A DNA stretch of 64,000 nucleotides, taken from contig NZ_CANSMR010000035.1 of the NCBI RefSeq assembly GCF_947648125.1, forward strand, positions 1 to 64,000, given 5' to 3'. Every line of letters begins with the position of its first letter. Position 1 is the first letter of the stretch. The stretch is from an uncultured Bradyrhizobium sp. Its GTDB lineage: Bacteria > Pseudomonadota > Alphaproteobacteria > Rhizobiales > Xanthobacteraceae. The notes under the pieces are model-generated. The model saw only the letters and a program-made list of their open reading frames with translations, did no database searches and was not told the DNA's origin. Positions 26,158-33,942 of the stretch are shown piece by piece. The translations under genes and the position numbers were made by a program.

Positions 26158-26793
26158 TCAGGCCTCGCGCACCACGGTCTTCAGATAATTGTACGCCTTG
26201 ATGATCTCGATCAGGCGATCCTCGGTAGAGCGGTCGCCGCCATTGGCGTCGGGGTGGTGCTGCTTCACCAGCGCCTTGTACTTCGACTTGACGTCTTCGA
26301 GCGTCGCCCCGGCGCCGAGCCCCATCACCAGCAGCGCCTTGCGCTCGGCGTTCATGACCTTGCGGGTCTCGGGCTTTGGCTCCGCGCCGCCCGGCCCGGG
26401 CCGCCAGCGGCCGCGGCCGTTGAGCTCGGAGAACACGTGGAACGGATCGGCGGCGGCGTCGAGACCGCTCTCCTTCTTGCCGTTGTTGGCACCCATCTTC
26501 CAGGTCGGACGGTGGCCGGTCAGCGCGTCCTTCTGGTAGCGCGCGACGTCGTCCGGATTCATGCCCTGGAAGAAATTGTAGGACTGGTTGTATTCGCGGA
26601 CGTGATCGAGACAGAAGTGCCAATACTCGCGCGAATTCTCGCGGCCCTTCGGGGCGCGGTGCGCACCCTTGTTCTGGCAACCCGCCCACTCGCAGGCAAC
26701 AGCCTGCTCACCGGCCTGCGCCTGGCGCTTCGCACTCACCTTGGTCGGCTTGATGCGAATGGAGTCGAAGAATTTTGATGAATCGATCGGCAT
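26158..26793 (-). CDS. J-domain (DnaJ-like) protein
   Basis: I chose ATG 26793 (MPIDSSKFFDSIRIKPTK), giving 211 residues. The J domain is at the C-terminus (about residues 150-211) with KALVKQHHPDANGGDRSTED, where HPD is the Hsp70-stimulating tripeptide. The N-terminal part has a Cys pair (CEWAGCQ) and WHFCLDHVREYNQSYNFF. This layout (J domain last) is common in alphaproteobacteria. It would act as a cochaperone for DnaK in the cytoplasm. It is divergent from bolA, with a 109-bp shared upstream region. Confidence 0.88.
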   Translation of the reverse strand: MPIDSSKFFDSIRIKPTKVSAKRQAQAGEQAVACEWAGCQNKGAHRAPKGRENSREYWHFCLDHVREYNQSYNFFQGMNPDDVARYQKDALTGHRPTWKMGANNGKKESGLDAAADPFHVFSELNGRGRWRPGPGGAEPKPETRKVMNAERKALLVMGLGAGATLEDVKSKYKALVKQHHPDANGGDRSTEDRLIEIIKAYNYLKTVVREA

Positions 26794-26902
26794 GTTCTCT
26801 TTGACTACGCAATGCACAAATCTTCAAGTCTTGACATTGCGCAGACCTCGTTTCCCGCTTGCACCATTGACGAAAAGCTGTCGCGGACCTAACTCCGCCG
26901 CC

Positions 26903-27178
26903 ATGAGCACCAAAGACGCTATCATAAACAAGTTGCGTGAAGCTTTCTTGCCTGAAAGCCTCGACGTGGTCGATGAGTCACATCTGCATGAGGGCCACGC
27001 CGGCCACAGGCCAGGCGGCGAGACGCATTTCAGGGTATATATTGTGTCTCCGGCCTTCGAAGGGAAGAGCCGGATCGAACGCCATCGCATGATAAATGCG
27101 ACGCTGGCGCAGGAACTCGCCGGCTCGGTGCATGCGCTGGCGATCCACGCCCACGGCCCCGGGGAAAAGCCGCGCTAG
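26903..27178 (+). CDS. bolA: BolA family protein
   Basis: The product has 91 residues from ATG 26903. It carries the BolA fold pattern VVDESHLHEGHAGHRPGGET, then HFRVYIVSPAFEGKSRIERH, and ends VHALAIHAHGPGE. BolA proteins bind monothiol glutaredoxins through a bridging Fe-S cluster and act in iron handling and cell-shape control. The conserved His residues used as cluster ligands are present. The gene stands alone, divergent from the J-domain gene, an arrangement seen in other Bradyrhizobium-like genomes (recalled, not checked). Confidence 0.93.
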   Translation: MSTKDAIINKLREAFLPESLDVVDESHLHEGHAGHRPGGETHFRVYIVSPAFEGKSRIERHRMINATLAQELAGSVHALAIHAHGPGEKPR

Positions 27179-27266
27179 CTCGGGCTTGGCTCAAGACGAA
27201 GCAGTGGTTTTCCGTTATGAGAATGGGACCTCGGGCGACGGACCTGCGCCATCTGTGAGCAGGTGA

Positions 27267-27755
27267 ATGATGGATCGTATCGCCACGTTTGATATGGGGC
27301 CATTGATGATCCCTTGCTGGCCACGTTTCCGGTCGATTGTCGCCGCCGGCGGCCTGCTCCTGATCTGCGCGATGCGCCCGGCCTCGGCGCTGGATATGCC
27401 GAGCCCGTTCGTCCAGGAGGTGCTGATCAAGAGCATCCTGGTGTCGCTCAACGACGCGGTGGCCGCGAACAATTTCACCGTGTTCCACACCAAGATCTCA
27501 AAGCCGTTCCGCGACCAGTTTTCGCCAGACAAGCTGAAGACGATCTTCAAGGATCTGGTCGACAAGCACGCGGTGTTCGACGCCGTGGTGGCCAAGCCGA
27601 TCGTCCTCGATGAGGACGCCAAGGTCGACGACAAGGGCGTGTTGCGGCTGAAGGGCCATTTCGACACCACGCCCAAGCAGGTGAAATATCAGCTCGGCTT
27701 CATCCCCTCCGACGGCGCGTGGAAGCTGTCGGGGATCTCGATCGATATCGAGTGA
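27267..27755 (+). CDS. Secreted protein of unknown function (SnoaL/DUF-like fold)
   Basis: The product has 162 residues from ATG 27267 (AGGTGA upstream). A later ATG at residue 14 (MIPCWPRFRSIV) would leave a tidier signal peptide, which ends near RPASALD. The mature part has an alternating helix-strand pattern: LVSLNDAVAANNFTVFHTKI, FKDLVDKHAVFDAVVAKPIV, VKYQLGFIPSDGAWKLSGIS. The end GAWKLSGISIDIE is typical of secreted NTF2-like or DUF4864-type proteins. The function is unknown. It precedes a small zinc-ribbon-like gene by 12 nt, so they probably share a transcript. Confidence 0.72.
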   Translation: MMDRIATFDMGPLMIPCWPRFRSIVAAGGLLLICAMRPASALDMPSPFVQEVLIKSILVSLNDAVAANNFTVFHTKISKPFRDQFSPDKLKTIFKDLVDKHAVFDAVVAKPIVLDEDAKVDDKGVLRLKGHFDTTPKQVKYQLGFIPSDGAWKLSGISIDIE

Positions 27756-27767
27756 GGAAGGCAGCCC

Positions 27768-28055
27768 ATGGCGGAGGTGAAATGCACCATCCATGGACTT
27801 CAGCAGAGAACCTTCGTCTGTCAACACATCGCCCAAGGACTGGTGGATCGCAAGCGCGTCGGATTTTTCTGGACGAGTGACGACCCCGAGAACCCGCGCC
27901 CGGATGCCTGGTGCTCGGCTTGCCAAAGCAGGGTCGAAGCGACCGACGGCGAATGGGTGGACGCTGCCCTGAAGCATCTTGAGCCGAAGATCCTTTGCGG
28001 CGCCTGCTACGATTTCGCCAAGGCCTTCCATATGGGTGAAGACCCACGCTCCTAG
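27768..28055 (+). CDS. Small Cys-rich (zinc-ribbon-like) cytoplasmic protein
   Basis: The product has 95 residues and starts MAEVKCTIHGLQQRTFVCQH with AGGAAGG upstream. Cysteines occur as C6, C18, WCSAC (C49, C52) and LCGACYDF (C77, C80). The two CxxC pairs plus a His-rich N-terminus suggest one or two metal-binding ribbons. No signal peptide or membrane segment is visible. I do not recognise a named family; proteins of this layout are annotated only as hypothetical. It follows the secreted-protein gene and is convergent with the CorC-type gene. Confidence 0.7.
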   Translation: MAEVKCTIHGLQQRTFVCQHIAQGLVDRKRVGFFWTSDDPENPRPDAWCSACQSRVEATDGEWVDAALKHLEPKILCGACYDFAKAFHMGEDPRS

Positions 28056-28089
28056 CTCGTTGACCGCGCCGCGCCGATGGCGGCCCGCC

Positions 28090-29400
28090 TCAGAACGCCG
28101 TGCCGGCCCGCTTCGGCTTCTTCTCGTCGAGTTCGGCGGCCTCGCGCGGGACGGCGACGATGCGCAGCGCGGTGATGCGGTTGCGCTCGCGGCGGAGCAC
28201 GCGGAAGCGGAAGCCGTGGAAGGTGAAGCTCTGGCCGCGTTCGGGGATCGAGCGCGCCTCGTGGATCACGAGGCCGGCGACCGTGGTCGCCTCCTCGTCC
28301 GGCAGGCGCCAGTCCATCGCGCGGTTGAGGTCGCGGATCGGCACCGAGCCGTCGACCACGACCGAGCCGTCGGGCTGGGCACGCACGCCGGCGACCACGA
28401 CATCGTGCTCGTCGGAGATGTCGCCGACGATCTCCTCCAGGATGTCTTCCAGCGTCACCATGCCTTCGACCTCGCCATACTCATCGACCACCAGGGCGAA
28501 GTGGGTCTTGCGGCGGCGGAACGCCTTCAGCTGTTCGGAGACCGGGCGCATCTCCGGCACGAACCAGGGCGGCAGCGCGATCGCGGAGGCATCGATCGCC
28601 GACATGTTGCCCTCATTGGCGCGCATCGCCCGCAGCAGATCCTTGGCGTGGAGCACGCCGACGATGTTCTCCGGCTTCTCGCGCCACAGCGGGATGCGGG
28701 TGTACTCGCTGGCCAGCACCTCGCGCACCAGTTCCTCGGGCGGCAGGTCGGCGTTGACCATGGTCATCTCGGTGCGATGGACCATCACGTCGGAGACCTG
28801 CAGTTCGCTGAGGTCCAGCAACCCGCCGAGCATGTCGCGGTCCTGCTTCTCGACCTTGCCTTCGTGATGCAGCAGGTCGACCGCGCCGCGCAGGCGTTCG
28901 GTCGGCGACAGGATAGCCTGATGCGCGCCGATCTTGATGCCAAGCAGCCGCATCAGGGCGCGGACGATCCCTTCGATGATGGTGAGAAGCGGGCCGAGCA
29001 CGAACACCGTCAGCCGCATCGGCCGGGCTACCAGCAGCGACACCCGGTCCGGCGCATTGATGGCGACGGTCTTGGGCAGCACTTCCGCGAAGATCACCAC
29101 CAGCACCGTCATCACACCGGTGGCATAAAGCACGCCGACATCGCCGAACCAGGCGGTGAAGATGCCGGTGGCGAGCGCGGAGGCGCCGATATTGGCGATA
29201 TTGTTGCCGAGCAGCAGCGCGCCGATCATCCGCTCGCGCATCGCCATCAGGCTCGAGACCACCGTGGCCTCGCTGTTGCCCTGCTTGGACAACCGCAACA
29301 TGCTGGCGCGCGAAGCGCCGGTCAGCGCCGTCTCACTCGCCGAGAAGAAGGCGGAGACGAGCAGACAGAGCAGCACGATCGAGAAGGTCAACCATCCCAC
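28090..29400 (-). CDS. CNNM/CorC-type ion transporter (DUF21, CBS, CorC_HlyC)
   Basis: This 436-residue protein has an N-terminal DUF21 membrane domain (four helices in residues 1-180; motif FSASETALTGASRASM). A tandem CBS pair follows at about 200-330 (DVMVHRTEM, YTRIPLW, NIVGVLHAKDLL, EYGEVEGMVTLEDILEEIVG), then a C-terminal CorC_HlyC (TerC-associated) domain. Members bind nucleotide in the CBS pair and export Mg2+/Co2+ across the inner membrane. It starts with GTG. It lies immediately downstream of a repeat element and after aroB on the same strand; in related genomes it is commonly found with aroKB (recalled). Confidence 0.93.
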   Translation of the reverse strand: MGWLTFSIVLLCLLVSAFFSASETALTGASRASMLRLSKQGNSEATVVSSLMAMRERMIGALLLGNNIANIGASALATGIFTAWFGDVGVLYATGVMTVLVVIFAEVLPKTVAINAPDRVSLLVARPMRLTVFVLGPLLTIIEGIVRALMRLLGIKIGAHQAILSPTERLRGAVDLLHHEGKVEKQDRDMLGGLLDLSELQVSDVMVHRTEMTMVNADLPPEELVREVLASEYTRIPLWREKPENIVGVLHAKDLLRAMRANEGNMSAIDASAIALPPWFVPEMRPVSEQLKAFRRRKTHFALVVDEYGEVEGMVTLEDILEEIVGDISDEHDVVVAGVRAQPDGSVVVDGSVPIRDLNRAMDWRLPDEEATTVAGLVIHEARSIPERGQSFTFHGFRFRVLRRERNRITALRIVAVPREAAELDEKKPKRAGTAF

Positions 29401-29415
29401 TGGCTTGATCCGTGG

Positions 29416-29521
29416 CTAGAGCATGATCCGGAAAAGTGTGTAGCGGTTTTCCGAAAAGATCATGCTCAAATCAAAGAGATAGAGTGGGATGACGATCCGA
29501 GGGAGAGTCATCCCGCTCTAG
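29416..29521. repeat. MITE-like element, family C-related copy 3
   Basis: It is bounded by CTAG at 29416-29419 and at 29518-29521, again 102 nt apart, with ends CTAGAGC / GCTCTAG. The interior differs from the other copies: stems are AGAGCATGATC ... GATCATGCTC and GGGATGAC ... GTCATCCC. So borders and length are shared but the inner sequence belongs to another subfamily. It sits between aroB and the CorC-type gene and provides the aroB stop codon. Confidence 0.82.
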
Positions 29522-30660
29522 GCCTTCAGCTTGGCTTGCAGGAAGTCGCGCACTGGCTGTGGCTCGACATTGTTGGCAATCACGGCGCGGCCGACCGCCT
29601 CCAGCAGGATGAAGGTGAGCTTGCCGCGCTTGACCTTCTTGTCCTGCGCCATCAGCGCCAACAGAGCGTCGGCATCGGCAAGCCCTTCCTGCGTGAAGCC
29701 TGCGATATCCTGCAGGCGCGTCGGCAATCCTACCGCGGAAAGATGACGCGCGATGCGGGCTGCATCGTCGGACGAAATCATGCCGAGCTGCGCCGAGAAT
29801 TCAGCGGCGAGCACCATGCCGACCGCGACGCCCTCGCCATGGAACAGGCGGTCGGAGAAGCCGGTCGCGGCTTCCAGCGCATGGCCGAAGGTGTGGCCGA
29901 GATTGAGCAGCGCGCGCTCGCCGGTCTCGCGCTCGTCGCGGGAAACGACACCGGCCTTGGCGCGGCAGGAGGTTGCGATCGCGTGCTCACGCCCGGCGCC
30001 GCCCGAGAAGATGTCGGCGTGGTTCGTTTCGAGCCAGGCGAAGAAGGCCTCGTCACCGAGGATGCCGTATTTGGCGACCTCGGCGTAGCCGGCGCGGAAC
30101 TGGCGCGGCGACAGCGTGTCGAGCACCGAGGTGTCGGCGATGACCAGCACCGGCTGGTGGAATGCACCGATCAGGTTCTTGCCCTGCGGCGAGTTGATCC
30201 CGGTCTTGCCACCGACGGAGGAATCGACCTGCGCCAGCAGCGAGGTCGGCACCTGCACGAAATCGACGCCGCGGCGCAGGATCGCCGCTGCGAATCCGGC
30301 GAGATCGCCAACCACGCCGCCGCCGAGCGCGATCACCAGATCGTTGCGCTCGATCTTCGCCGCGATCAGCGCTTCGCTGACCTGCGTCAGGGTGGCATAG
30401 CTCTTCGAGCCCTCGCCCTCCTCGACGACGATCCGCGATGTCGGCACGCCCGCGGCCGCCAGCGACGCCTCGGCCGGCTCCAGCCAATGCTTCGCGACGG
30501 TGCGGTCTGTGACGATGGCGGTCCGCACGCCGGGCCGCAGCGCCGCGACCCGCTCGCCGAGCGAGGCCAGCACGTCGCGGCCGATGACGATGTCATAGGT
30601 GCGGTCGCCGAGTGCGACGTCGACGGTAACGGAGGCGGAATGTTTCAAGGGCGCAGTCAT
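29518..30660 (-). CDS. aroB: 3-dehydroquinate synthase
   Basis: The 380-residue enzyme converts DAHP to 3-dehydroquinate in the shikimate pathway, using NAD+ and a divalent metal. Signature blocks are NDLVIALGGGVVGDLAGFAA and QVPTSLLAQVDSSVGGKTGI, followed by LIGAFHQP. Metal ligands Glu and His appear in the following REHAIATSCRAKAGVVSRDE and GHTFGHALE segments. It overlaps the upstream aroK gene by 4 nt (ATGA), the usual aroK-aroB coupling. The stop codon TAG (29518-29520) is the border of the adjoining repeat element. Confidence 0.97.
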   Translation of the reverse strand: MTAPLKHSASVTVDVALGDRTYDIVIGRDVLASLGERVAALRPGVRTAIVTDRTVAKHWLEPAEASLAAAGVPTSRIVVEEGEGSKSYATLTQVSEALIAAKIERNDLVIALGGGVVGDLAGFAAAILRRGVDFVQVPTSLLAQVDSSVGGKTGINSPQGKNLIGAFHQPVLVIADTSVLDTLSPRQFRAGYAEVAKYGILGDEAFFAWLETNHADIFSGGAGREHAIATSCRAKAGVVSRDERETGERALLNLGHTFGHALEAATGFSDRLFHGEGVAVGMVLAAEFSAQLGMISSDDAARIARHLSAVGLPTRLQDIAGFTQEGLADADALLALMAQDKKVKRGKLTFILLEAVGRAVIANNVEPQPVRDFLQAKLKA

Positions 30661-31289
30661 GAGGTCGCGTTCAATCCATCAGGTGGTAGCTCGCCGGTCG
30701 GACGCACGCCGCACAGATGCGCGTGCAGGGCCTCGAGGCATTCGTCGACGATCCGGTCGTGCGGCACGTCGCGCGAGGCGATCGTCAGATCGGCGTTCTG
30801 GTAGAACGGTTCGCGCTCGCTGAGCAGCCGGTTGACGGTCGCCTCGGGGTCGGCAGTCTGCAGCAACGGGCGGTCGGCGCGGCGGCGGACCCGGCGCATG
30901 ATGATATCACTGTCGGCCTTGAGCCAGACCGAGATCGCCTTGTCGCGGATCTTGTTGCGGGTCTCCTCGCGCATGAAGGCGCCGCCGCCGGTCGCCAGCA
31001 CGACCGGACCGTTGTCGAGGATTCGCGCGATCACCCGCGCCTCGCCGTCGCGGAAATACGGCTCGCCATGGGTCTCGAAGATCTCGGGGATCGTCATGTC
31101 GGCCGCCGTCTCGATCTCGGTGTCGGCATCGGTGAACGCCAGTTTGAGCCGCAGCGCCATCCGTCGGCCGATGGTCGACTTGCCGGCCCCCATCATGCCG
31201 ACCAGCACGATCGACCGCGTCCCCAGCGCGGCCGTGATATCGGCCTCCAGGGTCGGGTGGGTGGGCGCCGGGACGGCTGCGTCGGACAT
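30657..31289 (-). CDS. aroK: Shikimate kinase
   Basis: The enzyme phosphorylates shikimate with ATP. Walker A is GMMGAGKSTIGRR, followed by the shikimate-binding DADTEIE, FRDGEARV and VLATGGGAF loops. I chose ATG 31289 (MSDAAVPAPTHPTLEADI), giving 210 residues. A GTG at 31334 would add 15 residues with no better ribosome site, so the start is uncertain. It is coupled to aroB through the ATGA overlap and is divergent from a small membrane-protein gene and xerD. Confidence 0.95.
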   Translation of the reverse strand: MSDAAVPAPTHPTLEADITAALGTRSIVLVGMMGAGKSTIGRRMALRLKLAFTDADTEIETAADMTIPEIFETHGEPYFRDGEARVIARILDNGPVVLATGGGAFMREETRNKIRDKAISVWLKADSDIIMRRVRRRADRPLLQTADPEATVNRLLSEREPFYQNADLTIASRDVPHDRIVDECLEALHAHLCGVRPTGELPPDGLNATS

Positions 31290-31434
31290 CAAAAAGCTCG
31301 GATATTGGGACGATTTGTTCAGAATTCGAGCCACCTATACTACCCCCGGCGATACCGTTACCAGCGACTCTTGCAACCGCGCGGGGAACATGTTGGATGA
31401 TTTCATTGGTTAATTCGCCGCCTGAGTCGCCTCC

Positions 31435-31581
31435 ATGCCCAGCCTGTTCCGCTTCCTGACGGTCGTCGCCGTGATTTTCGGGATCGGCTATGGCATCGTC
31501 TTCGCGCTGGCGAATTTCGTGCACCCGAAACCGCGGGAAATGAGCGTGACCATCCCGCCGGATAAGTTCCTCAAGAAATAG
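31435..31581 (+). CDS. 48-residue single-pass membrane protein upstream of xerD
   Basis: This short frame reads MPSLFRFLTVVAVIFGIGYG, then IVFALANFVHPKPREMSVTI, and ends PPDKFLKK. It has one strong membrane helix (about residues 6-28) and a proline-rich cytoplasmic or periplasmic tail. It lies 16 nt before xerD in the same direction, and the codon usage resembles the neighbours. The layout is the same as small conserved proteins seen upstream of xerD in Bradyrhizobium and relatives (from memory). The function is unknown. Confidence 0.7.
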   Translation: MPSLFRFLTVVAVIFGIGYGIVFALANFVHPKPREMSVTIPPDKFLKK

Positions 31582-31597
31582 GCGCTATGATTCTGGC

Positions 31598-32614
31598 ATG
31601 CCCGCTGCTGCCAAGGCTCCTGTGAAGACATCCGCCAAGACCCAAGCCAGGACCCAAGCAGGGACCCCTGCCAAGTCCTCCGACGCCAAGCTGACCGCGT
31701 TGTTCCTCGACATGCTCGCCGCGGAACAGGGCGCCGGCGTCAACACGCTCGACGCCTACCGGCGCGACCTCACCGATTTCTCCGATTACCTCGCCCATGC
31801 CGGCACCGATTTCACCAGCGCCGACACCGATGCGCTGCGCGGCTACCTCGCCGACCTGGACACGCGCGGCTTCAAGTCGACCAGCGTGGCGCGGCGGCTG
31901 TCGGCGATGCGGCATCTCTATCGTTTCCTGCTCAACGAACGTATCCGCGGCGACGATCCGGCCGCGATCCTGTCCGGGCCGAAGCGCGGCCGCGGCCTGC
32001 CCAAGGTGCTGTCGATTGCCGATGTCGACCGCATGCTGACCCGCGCCAAGGAGCTGACCCAGACCGACGTCTCGCCGGCGCAGCGGCTGCGCGCGCTGCG
32101 GCTGTACTGCCTGCTCGAGGTGCTCTATGCCACCGGCCTGCGCGTCTCCGAGCTGGTGTCGCTGCCGGTCTCCGCAGCGCGGCGCGACGCGCGGATGATC
32201 GTGGTGCGCGGCAAGGGCAACAAGGAGCGGCTGGTGCCGCTGAACGAGGCCTCGCGCCGGGCGATGGCGGATTATCTCGCCGCGCTGGAGGTGATGCAGC
32301 CGAAGGCGAAGAAGGCCGCGCCGTCGAAATGGCTGTTTCCCTCCTCCGGCGAGAGCGGCCACCTGACCCGGCAGCATTTCGCCCGCGACCTGAAGGAGCT
32401 TGCGGGCGCCGCCGGCCTCGCGCCGCGGCTGGTGTCTCCGCACGTGCTGCGCCACGCCTTCGCCAGCCATCTGCTGCACAATGGCGCGGACCTGCGCATC
32501 GTGCAGACCCTGCTCGGCCATACCGACATCTCCACCACCCAGATCTACACCCATGTGGTCGAGGAGCGGCTGAAGAGCCTTGTCCGCGACCTGCATCCGC
32601 TGGCGGAGAAGTAA
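31598..32614 (+). CDS. xerD: Tyrosine recombinase XerD
   Basis: The product has 338 residues. The N-terminal SAM-like core-binding domain spans about residues 25-115 (FLDMLAAEQGAGVNTLDAYR). The catalytic domain has ATGLRVSELVSL (first Arg), a Lys-containing VRGKGNKERLVPL hairpin, HVLRHAFASHLL (HxxR), and LLGHTDISTTQIYTHV with the second His and nucleophile Tyr. With XerC it resolves chromosome dimers at dif. The N-terminal 25 residues are Ala/Lys/Thr-rich and longer than in E. coli. The direct run with accA downstream has a 200-bp gap. Confidence 0.93.
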   Translation: MPAAAKAPVKTSAKTQARTQAGTPAKSSDAKLTALFLDMLAAEQGAGVNTLDAYRRDLTDFSDYLAHAGTDFTSADTDALRGYLADLDTRGFKSTSVARRLSAMRHLYRFLLNERIRGDDPAAILSGPKRGRGLPKVLSIADVDRMLTRAKELTQTDVSPAQRLRALRLYCLLEVLYATGLRVSELVSLPVSAARRDARMIVVRGKGNKERLVPLNEASRRAMADYLAALEVMQPKAKKAAPSKWLFPSSGESGHLTRQHFARDLKELAGAAGLAPRLVSPHVLRHAFASHLLHNGADLRIVQTLLGHTDISTTQIYTHVVEERLKSLVRDLHPLAEK

Positions 32615-32816
32615 GTCCGGTGCCCGCCGGACATCGATACCTTCACCTGATCCACCTTGACTTCCGCTGCGTCTCCGCAGAAAGAGCGTCACCTGCCTGC
32701 GATCCCGAAGCGTGCATTCCGCCCGAATGCGCGTTAACCGATTGAAGTTACAAAACTTCTCTTGCCACCGCCGAAACCGCTTCGCCCCTCGCATTGTTCC
32801 TCCCTATATTGAGTTG

Positions 32817-33779
32817 ATGCCCGACCCGATGCGCAGCTATCTCGACTTCGAAAAACCCGTCGCCGAGCTTGAATCCAAGATCGACGAGTTGCGTGCGCTT
32901 GCCGCAAGCGGCAGCGACATCGGCGACGAGGTCGCGCGGATCGAGGACAAGGCGGCGCAGGCGCTCACCGACCTGTATGCCAACCTGACGCCGTGGCAGA
33001 AGACGCTGGTGGCGCGGCATCCACAGCGGCCGCACTTCACCGATTTCATCGGCGGCCTGATCACCGAATTCACCCCGATGGCCGGCGACCGCAAATTCGC
33101 CGACGACGAGGCCCTGATCGGCGGCTTCGGCCGCTTTCGCGGCGAGAGCATCTGCGTGGTCGGCCAGGAGAAGGGCGCCACCACCGACAGCCGCATCAAG
33201 CACAATTTCGGCATGGCGCGTCCCGAAGGCTACCGCAAGGCGGTGCGCCTGATGGAGATGGCCGACCGCTTCGGCATCCCGGTGCTGTCGATCGTCGATT
33301 CCGCCGGCGCCTATCCCGGAATCGGCGCCGAGGAGCGCGGCCAGGCCGAGGCGATCGCGCGCTCGACCGACGCCTGCCTGTCGCTCGGCGTGCCCAACGT
33401 CGCGATCGTCACCGGCGAAGGCATGTCGGGCGGCGCCATCGCCATCACCACCGCCAACCGCGTCCTGATGATGGAGCACGCGATCTACAGCGTGATCTCG
33501 CCGGAGGCGGCGTCCTCGATCCTGTGGCGCGACGGCACCAAGGCGCAGGAAGCCGCGAACAGCATGAAGATCACCGCCCAGGACATGCTGCGCTTCGGCG
33601 TGATCGACCAGATATTGAAGGAGCCCTCCGGCGGCGCTCATCGCGACCCCGCCGCGATGATCACGACCACGGGCGATGCCATCGCCCAAGCGTTCAACGA
33701 CCTACGAAATCTTGATCCGGACGCGATTCGCAAACAGCGGCGCCAGAAGTTCCTGGATATCGGCCGCAAGCTCGGCTGA
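32817..33779 (+). CDS. accA: Acetyl-CoA carboxylase carboxyltransferase subunit alpha
   Basis: The 320-residue protein transfers the carboxyl group from biotin to acetyl-CoA as half of the AccA2D2 carboxyltransferase. It starts MPDPMRSYLDFEKPVAELES and carries typical blocks GFGRFRGESICVVGQEKG, NFGMARPEGYRKAVRLMEMA, PVLSIVDSAGAYPGIGAEER and ISPEAASSILWRDGTKA. I chose ATG 32817; the frame is open from 32712. A second ATG at 32829 is also possible. The length and lack of an extension fit the family. Confidence 0.97.
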   Translation: MPDPMRSYLDFEKPVAELESKIDELRALAASGSDIGDEVARIEDKAAQALTDLYANLTPWQKTLVARHPQRPHFTDFIGGLITEFTPMAGDRKFADDEALIGGFGRFRGESICVVGQEKGATTDSRIKHNFGMARPEGYRKAVRLMEMADRFGIPVLSIVDSAGAYPGIGAEERGQAEAIARSTDACLSLGVPNVAIVTGEGMSGGAIAITTANRVLMMEHAIYSVISPEAASSILWRDGTKAQEAANSMKITAQDMLRFGVIDQILKEPSGGAHRDPAAMITTTGDAIAQAFNDLRNLDPDAIRKQRRQKFLDIGRKLG

Positions 33780-33942
33780 GGCACCCAAACCGCCGGATTT
33801 TTCGACCAAATCGGCCGATTTTGCCGTAATTGGGCCCCGAGCCGGGTCTTTAACGTTCCTTGAACCATGCCTGCTACCGTGAAGGCTGTCAGCCTCGGTT
33901 CAGGTTGCGAGCAGGGGTGGTCGAAGGCTAATATTTTACACA

